Below the pieces are notes generated by a model that saw nothing but the letters and a program-made list of their open reading frames with translations, did not search any database and was not told where the DNA came from. Below, in pieces: positions 7,036-14,894 of a stretch of 64,000 bases of DNA; the first letter of the stretch is position 1; every line of letters starts with the position of its first letter. This DNA comes from Pseudomonas wenzhouensis (GTDB lineage: Bacteria > Pseudomonadota > Gammaproteobacteria > Pseudomonadales > Pseudomonadaceae), in NCBI RefSeq assembly GCF_021029445.1, contig NZ_CP072610.1:1674001-1738000 (forward strand), given 5' to 3'. The translations under genes were made by a program, and so were the position numbers.

Positions 7036-7100
7036 GCTGGGTTTCCGAAATCGAGGGTGGTCGATGGTAGGCAGTTGCTCCCAGCCAGGGCAAGCCAACC

Positions 7101-7137
7101 GAGCGAATGGGTCAACCGAGGCTGAGCGCATGGGTCA
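7101..7137. promoter_or_regulatory. Direct repeats in divergent AraC/acyl-CoA dehydrogenase promoter
   Basis: GAGCGAATGGGTCA (7101-7114) and GAGCGCATGGGTCA (7124-7137) match at 13 of 14 positions and start 23 bp apart, about two helical turns. AraC-family regulators bind such paired direct repeats. Their place between the divergent genes makes them a good operator candidate; the binding protein is inferred. Confidence 0.5.
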
Positions 7138-7198
7138 TTGAGGGGGGGCGGGGCGGCCCTTAACCTCAAGGGCATAACAACAGCGGAGGACCCGCCCC

Positions 7199-8338
7199 AT
7201 GCAACGCAACCATTTCGACACTGAGCACAACCTGTTCCGCGACGCCTTCGCGGCATTTCTGGACAAGGAGGTGCTGCCGCATCAGGAGGCCTGGGAAGAG
7301 GCGGGCGTGGTGGATCGCAGTGTGTGGCGCAAAGCCGGCGCGATGGGCTTTCTGCTGCCCTGGGCGGACGAGGAGTACGGCGGTGCCGGGCTCAAGGATT
7401 TTCGCTACGAGCAGATCATGTGCGAGGAGTTGGCGCGCATCAACGAGCCCGGTTTCATGATCCCGCTGCACTCGGCGTTGTGCGGCCCTTACATCGCCGA
7501 GTACGGCAGTGCCGAGCAGAAGGCGCGGTTGATGCCGGGGATCATCAGCGGTGAAACCATCCTCGCGGTGGCGATGACCGAGCCGTCTGCCGGCTCGGAT
7601 CTGGCCGGCATGCGTACCACGGCGGTGGACAAGGGCGACTACTGGCTGCTCAACGGCTCCAAGGTGTTCATCTCCAACGGTTACCTGGCCGATGTGGTGA
7701 TCGTCGCGGCCAAGACCGACCCGGCCAACAAGCACGCCATGGGCCTGTTTCTGGTGGAGCGCGGCATGCCCGGCTTCGAGCGTGGCAAGAAGCTGAAAAA
7801 ACTCGGCATGCACAGCCAGGACACCGCCGAGCTGTTCTTCAATGACGTCAAGGTACCCAAGGAGAATCTGCTGGGCGATGCCAAGGGCGGCTTCTTCTAC
7901 CTGATGAACATGCTCGCTCAGGAGCGCCTGACCAACGCCTGTGGCGCGGTGGCCGGCGCCGAGGCGGCGTTGCAGACCACCATCGACTACGTCAAGGAGC
8001 GCCAGGCCTTTGGCCGCCCGGTGGCGCACTTTCAGAACACCCGCTTCAAGCTGGCGGAAATGCGCACGCAGATCGATGTGGCGCAGGTGTTCACCGACCG
8101 CTGCGTGATGGACCACAACCAGAAGAAACTCACCCCGGAAGTGGCCGCCGAGGCCAAGCTGTTCACCACCGAACTGCTCGGCAAGGTGGTGGACGAGGGC
8201 GTGCAACTTCACGGCGGCTGGGGCTACATGTGGGAGTATCCGATCTGCAAGATGTACGCGAATGCGCGCATCCAGCGCATCTTCGCCGGTACGTCGGAGA
8301 TCATGAAGGAGATCATCAGTCGCGGTATGAAGCTGTAG
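7199..8338 (+). CDS. Acyl-CoA dehydrogenase
   Basis: FAD-dependent enzyme that introduces the 2,3-double bond into an acyl-CoA, passing electrons to electron-transfer flavoprotein. The 379-residue product has the family's usual length and signatures: AVAMTEPSAGSDLAGMRTTA (FAD/substrate site, about 122-141), RQAFGRPVAHFQNTRFKLA, and C-terminal LHGGWGYMWEYPI with QRIFAGTSEIMKEII. The start is fixed by GGAGG 8 bases before ATG 7199. It is followed by an acyl-CoA ligase and a CoA-transferase, so the three likely activate and oxidise a carboxylic acid or carnitine-like substrate; the substrate cannot be read from sequence. Confidence 0.92.
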   Translation: MQRNHFDTEHNLFRDAFAAFLDKEVLPHQEAWEEAGVVDRSVWRKAGAMGFLLPWADEEYGGAGLKDFRYEQIMCEELARINEPGFMIPLHSALCGPYIAEYGSAEQKARLMPGIISGETILAVAMTEPSAGSDLAGMRTTAVDKGDYWLLNGSKVFISNGYLADVVIVAAKTDPANKHAMGLFLVERGMPGFERGKKLKKLGMHSQDTAELFFNDVKVPKENLLGDAKGGFFYLMNMLAQERLTNACGAVAGAEAALQTTIDYVKERQAFGRPVAHFQNTRFKLAEMRTQIDVAQVFTDRCVMDHNQKKLTPEVAAEAKLFTTELLGKVVDEGVQLHGGWGYMWEYPICKMYANARIQRIFAGTSEIMKEIISRGMKL

Positions 8339-8342
8339 CGCT

Positions 8343-8366
8343 GTAGGGCGGGACAACCCGCCACGA
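8343..8366. repeat. Short GGCGGG/CCCGCC palindrome
   Basis: GTAGGGCGGGACAACCCGCCAC lies 5 bp after the dehydrogenase stop. It resembles one arm of the intergenic palindromes found elsewhere in the window and could act as a weak terminator or mRNA-stabilising hairpin. Confidence 0.4.
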
Positions 8367-8476
8367 GTGGCCTGTGATGGATCGTACCTGCCGTGCCAGG
8401 GGTGGTGGTCTATCGTCAGTAGCGCTCGCCGTGCGATGAGCAGGTGAACCCCAGGATAAGAAGAAGGTAACCGCCC

Positions 8477-10117
8477 ATGACCCTGCAACTGCCACTGCAA
8501 CGCTTCAATCACTGGCTGGATCGCCAGCCCGATGCCGTCTGGTTGCGTCAGCCCGTCGAGGGTGTGTGGCATGACTTCACCTGGCGTCAGGTCGATGAAC
8601 AGGCGCGGCGCCTGGCCAGTGCGCTGCTGGCGCTGGGCTGCGTACCGGGTGAGCGCGTCGCCCTGCTGGCGAAGAACTGCGCCGAGTGGTTCATCAGCGA
8701 TCTGGCCATTCAGCAGGCCGGGCTGGTCAGCGTGCCACTGTATCCGCTGCAGGCGCCGGAGCAGATCGCCTATGTGCTCGAACATGCCGGCTGCAAGGTC
8801 ATCCTGGTTGGCAAACTGGACGAACCGGAGAAACTGGCCACGGGGATCGCCGCGCATATCACCCGCATCGCCATGCCTTACCCGACCATGCCGGCCGACT
8901 ACCAGTGGCAGGCCTTGCTGGCCGCGCACGAGCCCCTGCCCGGGGGGCACCTGCAGCGTGGTGATGATCTGCTGTCGATTCTCTACACCTCCGGCACCAC
9001 CGGGCAGCCCAAGGGGGTGATGCTGTCGGCGCACGCCATGGCATTTTCCGCCGCCAATGCCACGGCCGAGCTGAACATGACGCCGCAGGATCAATTCTTC
9101 TCCTACCTGCCGTTGTCGCATGCCGCCGAGCGTTTTCTGGTGGAGTTCAACAGCCTGTATTGCGGCGCGCCGGTGGCCTTCGTCGAGTCGCTGGAGACCT
9201 TCGCCAGCGACCTGCGCCAGGTGCGTCCGACCGTGTTCTTTTCGGTGCCACGGCTGTGGACACGCTTTCAGCAGGGTGTGTTGGAGAAGCTGCCAGCGCA
9301 GCGCCTCGAGCGCCTGCTGCGCATCCCGCTGCTGGGGCGGCTGTTGGCACGCAAGGTGCGCGCCGGGCTTGGGCTCGATCGTGCGCGTGTGCTGGTGTCG
9401 GGGGCAGCGGCGATTTCCACCGGCCTGCTGGAGTGGTACCAGCGCCTGGGCATGACCATTTGCGAGGGCTACGGCATGACCGAGCACTTCGCCTATGGCT
9501 GCTTCAATCGACCGGGGCAGGTGCGCTTCGGCACCGTGGGCAGGCCGATGCCGCATCTTGAGGTGCGTATCGATGCCAGCGGCGAGATTCTGCTGCGCAG
9601 CGAAACGCTGATGCAGGGGTATTACCGTGAGCCGGAAAAAACGGCGCAAACCCTCAAGGACGGCTGGCTGCACACCGGTGATCGCGGCCAGTTGGACGAT
9701 GCGGGCTACCTGCGCATTACCGGGCGGGTGAAGGACATCTTCAAGACCAGCAAGGGTAAATATGTGGCGCCGGCTCCCATCGAGGGCGAGATCGCCAAGA
9801 GTCACTGGGTCGAACAGGTGTGCCTGATGGGCAGCAACCTCGATCAGCCGCTGGCACTGATCGAACTCTCGCCAGTCGCCCGCCAGCAGCCGCGTGAGCT
9901 GCTGACCCAGTCACTTGCCGAGCACTTGTGCGCGCTCAACCAACGGCTGGCAGCGCATGAGCGCGTCAGTCATTTCTATCTGGTCAGCGCGGCCTGGACA
10001 GTGGATAACGGCAGCATGACGCCGACCATGAAGATTCGCCGCAACGTGCTGGAAATGCGCTATGCCGAGGTCATTGCCGGCCTGCCAGGCGAGCAGGTCA
10101 TTGTCTGGGAAGATTGA
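8477..10117 (+). CDS. AMP-binding acyl-CoA synthetase
   Basis: Adenylate-forming ligase that activates a carboxylic acid to its CoA thioester. The 546-residue product has the P-loop-like motif LYTSGTTGQPKGVML (about 168-182), the motif CEGYGMTEH near 330, and TGDRGQLDDAGYLRITGRVKD with a downstream catalytic Lys region (KTSKGKYVAPAPIE). The sequence resembles long-chain acyl-CoA ligases of the FadD15 type rather than acetyl-CoA synthetase. It lies 138 bp after the dehydrogenase and 79 bp before the CoA-transferase gene, in the same orientation. SD GAAGGTAA precedes the ATG. Confidence 0.9.
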   Translation: MTLQLPLQRFNHWLDRQPDAVWLRQPVEGVWHDFTWRQVDEQARRLASALLALGCVPGERVALLAKNCAEWFISDLAIQQAGLVSVPLYPLQAPEQIAYVLEHAGCKVILVGKLDEPEKLATGIAAHITRIAMPYPTMPADYQWQALLAAHEPLPGGHLQRGDDLLSILYTSGTTGQPKGVMLSAHAMAFSAANATAELNMTPQDQFFSYLPLSHAAERFLVEFNSLYCGAPVAFVESLETFASDLRQVRPTVFFSVPRLWTRFQQGVLEKLPAQRLERLLRIPLLGRLLARKVRAGLGLDRARVLVSGAAAISTGLLEWYQRLGMTICEGYGMTEHFAYGCFNRPGQVRFGTVGRPMPHLEVRIDASGEILLRSETLMQGYYREPEKTAQTLKDGWLHTGDRGQLDDAGYLRITGRVKDIFKTSKGKYVAPAPIEGEIAKSHWVEQVCLMGSNLDQPLALIELSPVARQQPRELLTQSLAEHLCALNQRLAAHERVSHFYLVSAAWTVDNGSMTPTMKIRRNVLEMRYAEVIAGLPGEQVIVWED

Positions 10118-10196
10118 TTCATCGTCCGGGTGCAAGCCGGCAGCGTCATGCCCACTTGCACCCTGGCCAACTCGAACACGCCATCTGGGAGTCACC

Positions 10197-11378
10197 ATGT
10201 CTGGCCCGTTGTCATCGCTGAAGATTCTCGATTTCTCCACCCTGCTGCCGGGGCCGTTCGCCTCGCTGCTGCTGGCCGATATGGGCGCCGAGGTGTTGCG
10301 GGTGGAATCGCCCACGCGCATGGATCTGGTGCGCGTGCTGCCGCCGCACGATGGCGGCGCTTCCACCAGCCACGCCTACCTCAACCGCAACAAGCGCAGC
10401 ATCGCCCTCGATCTCAAACGCCCTGAGGCGGTCGAGGTGGTCAAGCGCCTGGTCAGTGAGTACGACATCGTGCTCGAACAGTTTCGCCCCGGTGTGATGG
10501 ACAAGCTGGGCGTCGGCTATGCCGCGCTCAAGGCGATCAACCCACGGCTGATCTATGTGTCGATCACGGGTTACGGACAGAGCGGGCCATACCGTGACCG
10601 CGCCGGGCATGACATCAACTACCTGGCGCTGGCCGGGATCGCCAGCTACACCGGGCGGCGCGACAGCGGGCCATTGCCGCTTGGCGTGCAACTGGCCGAC
10701 CTGGCCGGCGGCTCGCTGCATGGCGTGATCGGCCTGCTCGCGGCCGTGGTGCAGCGCCAGGTCACAGGCCAGGGGCAGCAGGTCGACGTGAGCATGACCG
10801 ACTGCGCGTTCAGCCTGCACGGCATGGCGGGGGCCGGTTACCTCGGCGCCGGCGTCGAGCCGGGCATGGAAAACCAGGCGCTCAACGGCGGCAGTTTTTA
10901 TGATTACTACCGCACCCGTGATGGGCGCTGGTTCTCCGTCGGCAGTCTGGAGCCGCAGTTCATGCAGCAGTTCTGCGCCGCCATTGGCCGGCCTGAACTG
11001 GCGGCGCGCGGCCTGTCGCTCAAGCCTGAAGATCAGCAAGCGCTCAAGCGCGAGATCGAAATCGAGTTCGAGAAGCGTGATTTCGCCCAGTGGTGCGAAG
11101 TGTTCGCCGGCATCGACGCCTGCGTCGAGCCCATGCTGCCACTGTCCGAGGCGGCCGAGCATCCGCAGATCAAGGCGCGTGGGCTGGTTGTCGAGGTGCC
11201 GCGCGAAGGCTTGCCCGCGCAGCCGCAACTGGCCTGCCCGCTGAAGTTCTCCGAGGGCTTGCCGCCACCCCGGCATGTCGGAGCGGCGGTTGGCGCGCAT
11301 ACCGCCGAAGTGTTGACGGAGCTGGGTTATGACGCCGAACAGATCACGGCGTTGAGGAGGGCTGGGGCGCTGGGTTGA
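10197..11378 (+). CDS. CaiB/BaiF family CoA-transferase
   Basis: Class III CoA-transferase, or alpha-methylacyl-CoA racemase-like enzyme. The 393-residue product has the N-terminal motif LKILDFSTLLPGPFASLLLADMGAEV, with RNKRSIALDLK and PGVMDKLGVGY, the catalytic Asp in VQLADLAGGSLHGVIGLLAA (about 167-186), and ALNGGSFYDYYRTRDGRWFSVG. ATG 10197 has GGGAG 5 bases upstream; the longer open frame lies inside the preceding gene. Grouping with dehydrogenase and ligase suggests transfer of CoA between acids, or epimerisation of a 2-methyl-branched acyl-CoA, in a branched-chain or carnitine-like degradation route. Confidence 0.88.
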   Translation: MSGPLSSLKILDFSTLLPGPFASLLLADMGAEVLRVESPTRMDLVRVLPPHDGGASTSHAYLNRNKRSIALDLKRPEAVEVVKRLVSEYDIVLEQFRPGVMDKLGVGYAALKAINPRLIYVSITGYGQSGPYRDRAGHDINYLALAGIASYTGRRDSGPLPLGVQLADLAGGSLHGVIGLLAAVVQRQVTGQGQQVDVSMTDCAFSLHGMAGAGYLGAGVEPGMENQALNGGSFYDYYRTRDGRWFSVGSLEPQFMQQFCAAIGRPELAARGLSLKPEDQQALKREIEIEFEKRDFAQWCEVFAGIDACVEPMLPLSEAAEHPQIKARGLVVEVPREGLPAQPQLACPLKFSEGLPPPRHVGAAVGAHTAEVLTELGYDAEQITALRRAGALG

Positions 11379-11444
11379 GTCGCAAGGCTCACTGTCTGGC
11401 AACGTCGCTGCGCACAGGCCATCCTAGGAGGCTTCGATACGGGC

Positions 11445-11465
11445 GTAGGGTGCGCCGCGCGCACC
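11445..11465. repeat. Partial copy of GTAGGGTGCGCC palindrome
   Basis: GTAGGGTGCGCCGCGCGCACC is one arm of the palindromic family whose fuller copy is at 52640-52771. Confidence 0.45.
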
Positions 11466-11487
11466 GAGGCGTTATGGCGTTGCCCCG

Positions 11488-11982
11488 TCACTCCCGGCGC
11501 TGTTCGCCACTGAAGGTCAGCGTCGCTTTACAGCGTCGGCAGTAGTAGCGCCGCCCCTTGGCCACTAGCGCATGACGCTGGGCGGAGAAGGGGAACTCGC
11601 CATCCACGCAACTGCAGCGGTAGATGAAGCGGTTGACCTTGCGGCGTTCGACTTCATAGCTGTGGCAGCGATGCGGCTGCAGCTCGTAGACGCCGCGCAT
11701 GATCAATTGCCATTCCTCGCCATGCGGCTGAATGCGTGGGCCGAATAACTGATGGGCGACCATGTGGGCGACTTCGTGCGGCACTGTCTGGCGCAGGAAG
11801 TCTTCCTGGTTGGCCCGGTACAACTGCAGATTAAAGCGCAGCTTGTTTTCCGTCAGATGCGCGACCCCCGCCTTCTGTCCGCGCAGCTTGAAGCTGATCT
11901 CGGGGCGGGCAAAGCGTTGCTTGAAGAAGGCTTCGGCCTGCTGGTAGCAGGCTTCGACGCGGGCGTGAATCTGTTCGGGCAT
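11488..11982 (-). CDS. sprT: SprT family zinc metalloprotein
   Basis: The 164-residue product has the zinc-peptidase motif HEVAHMVAH (His, Glu, His) in the middle, and a C-terminal zinc ribbon with CSC and CRRC pairs (YRCSCVDGE ... YYCRRCKATL). That is the architecture of bacterial SprT, related to eukaryotic SPRTN DNA-protein crosslink proteases; its bacterial role is not settled. I chose ATG 11982, which gives the usual length of about 165 residues; the frame extends upstream without a ribosome site. Confidence 0.9.
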   Translation of the reverse strand: MPEQIHARVEACYQQAEAFFKQRFARPEISFKLRGQKAGVAHLTENKLRFNLQLYRANQEDFLRQTVPHEVAHMVAHQLFGPRIQPHGEEWQLIMRGVYELQPHRCHSYEVERRKVNRFIYRCSCVDGEFPFSAQRHALVAKGRRYYCRRCKATLTFSGEQRRE

Positions 11983-12052
11983 AAGCGGGGGAGAGCAGGG
12001 GCTGGCTGAGCGCTGATTATGCCGTAAGCCGGCAGCCCGTGCCGCTGCCAAT

Positions 12053-12075
12053 GAAAAGGCCGCCCGAGGGCGGCC
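12053..12075 (-). terminator. Terminator of the Yip1-family gene
   Basis: On the minus strand GGCCGCCC TC GGGCGGCC is followed by TTTTC, 20 bp after the stop of the Yip1-like gene. It is a compact rho-independent terminator. Confidence 0.75.
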
Positions 12076-12094
12076 ATGTCGATGCCTCAAGCAC

Positions 12095-12694
12095 TTAGCT
12101 GGTGTAGACCGGGCCGATGCCCATGCCCCAGAGAATCACCGAGCTGGCAATCATTGCCACCAGCACCACCAGGCCTACCGCCAGCACTGAACTGGAGAAC
12201 ATGAAGCCTTCGTCCTCGGGAATGTTCATGAAGGTCGGTATGCCGACGTAGAGCAGGTAAACCGTGTAGCAGATGGCGATCGTGCCGACGATCATGCCCA
12301 GCCACAGGTGGGGGTACAGCGCTGCAAGACCTCCGATGAACAGCGGGGTGGCGGTGTAGGCGGCGAACACGACGCACTGGGTCAGACTCGGGTTGGCATC
12401 GTAGGTGCGTGCCATCCAGTGGATGAAAGCGCCCATCACGGCTACCCCTGCGAGCATCGCCAGGTAGGACATGATGGTCATCACCATCGCACTGCCTTCG
12501 GTCAGCATCACCGGCGCTCGGTCGCCGATGGCCCAGCCGACCTGGGTGGTGCCGATGTAAGCCGAGACAGCAGGAATCGCCGCGAGAATCAGTACGTGGG
12601 TCAGGTACATGTGGCTGATGGTTTCTTCCTCGCCACGAATTTCTTGCCATTCTTGGTCGGGATGGGTGAAGAGCCCCCAAACGTGGTGGATCAT
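12095..12694 (-). CDS. Yip1-family inner-membrane protein
   Basis: Integral membrane protein of about 199 residues with five hydrophobic segments (for example THVLILAAIPAVSAYIGTTQ, VMTIMSYLAMLAGVAVMGAF, LWLGMIVGTIAICYTVYLLY, SVLAVGLVVLVAMIASSVIL). The N-terminal HVWGLFTHPDQEWQEI and central CVVFAAYTATPLFIGGL are typical of bacterial Yip1/DUF1282 proteins; their function is unknown. GGAGG sits 8 bases before ATG 12694; the GTG at 12703 overlaps that ribosome site. Single-gene unit with its own terminator. Confidence 0.85.
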   Translation of the reverse strand: MIHHVWGLFTHPDQEWQEIRGEEETISHMYLTHVLILAAIPAVSAYIGTTQVGWAIGDRAPVMLTEGSAMVMTIMSYLAMLAGVAVMGAFIHWMARTYDANPSLTQCVVFAAYTATPLFIGGLAALYPHLWLGMIVGTIAICYTVYLLYVGIPTFMNIPEDEGFMFSSSVLAVGLVVLVAMIASSVILWGMGIGPVYTS

Positions 12695-12860
12695 GCCAGA
12701 CACCTCCTTTTCTTATGACAGTCGCCCCCCGGCGGAGGCCCGGCGCGCATGGACAGCGTTACCGGGTATCAGGCCAAATCGTTGCGACCTTATGTCGCAG
12801 TATAGGCAGAGCCTGGAGCCGGCGTGATGCCTGGCTTTAGAGCAAATTGCTCTGTGCCGG

Positions 12861-13454
12861 TCAGCGGTAATAGCGCTCTAGAATTTCCATGGCCAGGTTG
12901 ATCGACTGCAGTCGCTCTGTGCTGCCGCCTCTGTCCGGGTGATGCAGGCTGACCATTTGTCGGTAGCGCTGCTTGATGCGTGGTAAGTCGAGGGTTTGTT
13001 CGTGGTTCAGCTCGAACAGCTCCAGCGCGGCCTGTTTTTCGTCACCGCCCTGCATGCGTGTCCAGAAACTGGTGAGCAGGCGCTCGACGTCGCGTTCGTC
13101 GGTGTCGCGCAGTTGGCTCATATCCAGGTAGTAATCACGCAGCTCGTCACGTTCGCTCAGTGCTACGCTGCCGGGCTGATAGGGCAGCAGGCGAATGCAC
13201 AGCGGGCTGATCTCGAGCAGGTGCGTCTGCGCTTGTCGGAGCTGATCGCGCAGGCGGTAAAGGGCGTTGAACAGCAGAAAGTGGGTGCGAAACAGCACCA
13301 GTTTGTCGGTCAGCGGCAGGTTGGGCAGGTGGCCGCTATGGCGGGCCTTGAGCTGCTGGATCAGGGCGTATTCGGCCAGCCCGTCCGGAGCTGCCTGCAG
13401 CAGTTGCAGTACCTGGTCGGCGAGATCCTGGCTGGGGTCGAGGTCGTCATTCAT
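12861..13454 (-). CDS. DnaJ-related protein
   Basis: The 197-residue product has an N-terminal DnaJ-associated helical domain (about 1-135, with LADQVLQLLQAAPDGLAEYALIQ and DELRDYYLDMSQL) and a C-terminal J domain (about 140-197) with the essential HPD in SLHHPDRGGSTERLQSINLA. The J domain would stimulate the ATPase of a DnaK-type chaperone. The N-to-C order, J domain last, is the reverse of classical DnaJ. It is transcribed away from ttcA, 100 bp apart. Confidence 0.87.
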   Translation of the reverse strand: MNDDLDPSQDLADQVLQLLQAAPDGLAEYALIQQLKARHSGHLPNLPLTDKLVLFRTHFLLFNALYRLRDQLRQAQTHLLEISPLCIRLLPYQPGSVALSERDELRDYYLDMSQLRDTDERDVERLLTSFWTRMQGGDEKQAALELFELNHEQTLDLPRIKQRYRQMVSLHHPDRGGSTERLQSINLAMEILERYYR

Positions 13455-13554
13455 CGGCCGAGCCTAGCATTTAACCGCCGATGGGGTAGGGGCGCGGCGC
13501 CTTTGTGCGTAAAATGTCGCGCTTTCGTTCTCACCCCTCGGATTTCGACGCACC

Positions 13555-14379
13555 ATGGGCACCCTTTCGGTCAACCAGAACAAACTGCAGAAGCGCATTC
13601 GCCGCCTGGCCGGCGAAGCCATCACCGACTTCAACATGATCGAGGATGGCGACAAGGTGATGGTCTGCCTGTCCGGTGGCAAGGACAGCTACACCATGCT
13701 CGACGTGCTGCTGTACCTGCAGAAGGTGGCGCCGATCAAGTTCGAGATCGTCGCGGTGAACATGGATCAGAAGCAGCCCGGCTTCCCCGAGCATGTGCTG
13801 CCGGCCTATCTGGAATCCATCGGTGTGCAGTACCACATCATCGAGAAGGACACCTACTCGGTGGTGAAAGAGAAGATCCCCGAGGGCAAGACCACCTGCT
13901 CGCTATGCTCGCGCCTGCGTCGCGGCACCCTGTACACCTACGCCGACGAGATTGGCGCGACCAAGATGGCGCTGGGGCACCACCGCGACGACATTCTGGA
14001 AACCTTCTTCCTCAACATGTTCTACGGCGGCACGCTCAAGGCCATGCCGCCCAAGCTGCTCTCCGACGATGGCCGCAACGTAGTGATCCGCCCGCTGGCC
14101 TATTGCGCCGAGGCCGATATCGAGGCCTACAGCCAGCTCAAGGAATTTCCCATCATCCCGTGCAACCTCTGCGGCTCGCAGGAGAACCTGCAGCGCCAGG
14201 TGGTCAAGGAGATGCTGCAGGAGTGGGAGCGCAAGAGCCCGGGCCGCGTCGAGATCATGTTCCGCGCGCTGCAGAACGTGCATCCCTCGCAACTGGCCGA
14301 CCGCAACCTGTTCGACTTCAAGAGCCTGAAGATCGACGACAGCGCCACGCCGCGCTTTCTTGATGTGATGAGCCTGTAA
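13555..14379 (+). CDS. ttcA: tRNA 2-thiocytidine(32) synthetase TtcA
   Basis: Iron-sulfur ATP-dependent enzyme that thiolates cytidine 32 of certain tRNAs. The 274-residue product carries the PP-loop [12 protein letters not shown] (about 40-51), two Cys pairs that bind the cluster, CSLC (about 121-124) and CNLC (about 204), and [19 protein letters not shown]. These are diagnostic for TtcA as opposed to TilS. Length fits the family. It is followed by a symmetrical hairpin repeat at 14386. Confidence 0.95.
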   Translation: MGTLSVNQNKLQKRIRRLAGEAITDFNMIEDGDKVMVCLSGGKDSYTMLDVLLYLQKVAPIKFEIVAVNMDQKQPGFPEHVLPAYLESIGVQYHIIEKDTYSVVKEKIPEGKTTCSLCSRLRRGTLYTYADEIGATKMALGHHRDDILETFFLNMFYGGTLKAMPPKLLSDDGRNVVIRPLAYCAEADIEAYSQLKEFPIIPCNLCGSQENLQRQVVKEMLQEWERKSPGRVEIMFRALQNVHPSQLADRNLFDFKSLKIDDSATPRFLDVMSL

Positions 14380-14385
14380 GCCATC

Positions 14386-14440
14386 GCGGCTGAAGCCCCT
14401 CCCACATGTGACTCGAATCCGTGGGAGGGGCTTTAGCCGC
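14386..14440. repeat. Intergenic palindrome, GGCTGAAGCCCCTCCCAC type
   Basis: GCGGCTGAAGCCCCTCCCAC and GTGGGAGGGGCTTTAGCCGC form a long near-perfect inverted repeat around an 18-bp loop. This is a common Pseudomonas intergenic repeat type and probably doubles as the ttcA terminator. Confidence 0.7.
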
Positions 14441-14445
14441 GCCGC

Positions 14446-14475
14446 TTGCCAGGCCGCAAAGACCTGGAGTATGGT
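14446..14475 (+). promoter_or_regulatory. Candidate sigma-70 promoter for the DAHP synthase leader
   Basis: TTGCCA (14446-14451) and TATGGT (14470-14475) are separated by 18 bp. Transcription would start near 14482, about 18 bases before the first leader ORF and about 410 bases before the DAHP synthase start. Confidence 0.5.
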
Positions 14476-14499
14476 TCGGCCATCGCTTTGGAGAATCTC

Positions 14500-14631
14500 A
14501 TGTCTGCCAGCCTCAACCTTCTGTCCATGCTGCAAGCCGGTGCCTCGCGCGCCGCGTTGGCGCGTGCGCAGTTGGTCGTGGCGGCGGTGTATTACTTCTT
14601 TGGGTATTGGTTTAGCCACAGGCGCGCCTGA
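14500..14631 (+). CDS. Aromatic-rich leader peptide 1 (43 aa)
   Basis: A 43-codon ORF with GGAG 8 bases before its ATG. Near its end it reads VVAAVYYFFGYWFSHRRA: within eight codons there are three Tyr, three Phe and one Trp. It stops 52 bases before a strong intrinsic terminator and lies upstream of DAHP synthase, the first step of aromatic amino acid synthesis. That arrangement is the classical one for ribosome-stalling attenuation, where shortage of Phe, Tyr or Trp would stall the ribosome on these codons. Alternatively it is a real small membrane protein. Its N-terminal part (ASLNLLSMLQAG) is not obviously regulatory. Confidence 0.65.
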   Translation: MSASLNLLSMLQAGASRAALARAQLVVAAVYYFFGYWFSHRRA

Positions 14632-14683
14632 TACCCCACAGGCGGCCTGAGACACCAGGGTCGCCACCAGAGACGTTTTCCAG

Positions 14684-14724
14684 AAAACCCCCGGTCGGCA
14701 ACCCGACCGGGGGTTTTGTTTTTT
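14684..14724 (+). terminator. Attenuator-type terminator before DAHP synthase
   Basis: AAAACCCCCGGTCGG and CCGACCGGGGGTTTT pair perfectly over 15 bp around a 4-base loop, followed by GTTTTTT. It is a strong intrinsic terminator inside the leader. GGGTCGCC at 14658-14665 can pair with GGCAACCC at 14697-14704 (7 of 8), overlapping the terminator arm and loop, so it is a possible antiterminator. GTTTT/AAAAC at 14675-14688 also competes for the first bases of the stem. Confidence 0.8.
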
Positions 14725-14760
14725 CCGGCCGAAAAACGGCCACAGATCGAGGACTCACAG

Positions 14761-14850
14761 ATGAACCGTTATTACCGCAACTACCGCTACGACTGGCGAT
14801 TTAGCAGCGTCACCACCGCCCTGACACCTTTGCCACGAACACTCAGTTAG
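14761..14850 (+). CDS. Tyr-rich leader peptide 2 (29 aa)
   Basis: A 29-codon ORF with GAGG 8 bases before ATG 14761. It begins MNRYYRNYRYDWRF: four Tyr, one Trp and one Phe in the first 14 codons. It ends 44 bases before DAHP synthase; in between, CGCGGT ATCG ACCGCG can form a hairpin just upstream of the AAGGA ribosome site of the synthase. Translation of this peptide could therefore control access to that site. Composition and position are seen; regulation is inferred. Confidence 0.6.
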   Translation: MNRYYRNYRYDWRFSSVTTALTPLPRTLS

Positions 14851-14894
14851 CGCCGCCGCGGTATCGACCGCGCCGGCCAAGGAACCGCCAGATC

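Noticed and set aside
7166..9805. An 879-codon minus-strand open frame opposite the acyl-CoA dehydrogenase and ligase genes
   Set aside because: It is opposite two clear enzyme genes, its translation is low-complexity His/Gln/Leu/Ala-rich, and such frames are expected in high-GC DNA.
12783..12799. TGCGAC CTTAT GTCGCA palindrome upstream of the Yip1-like gene
   Set aside because: Six-base arms with a short loop can arise by chance at this GC content; no second copy near a related gene.
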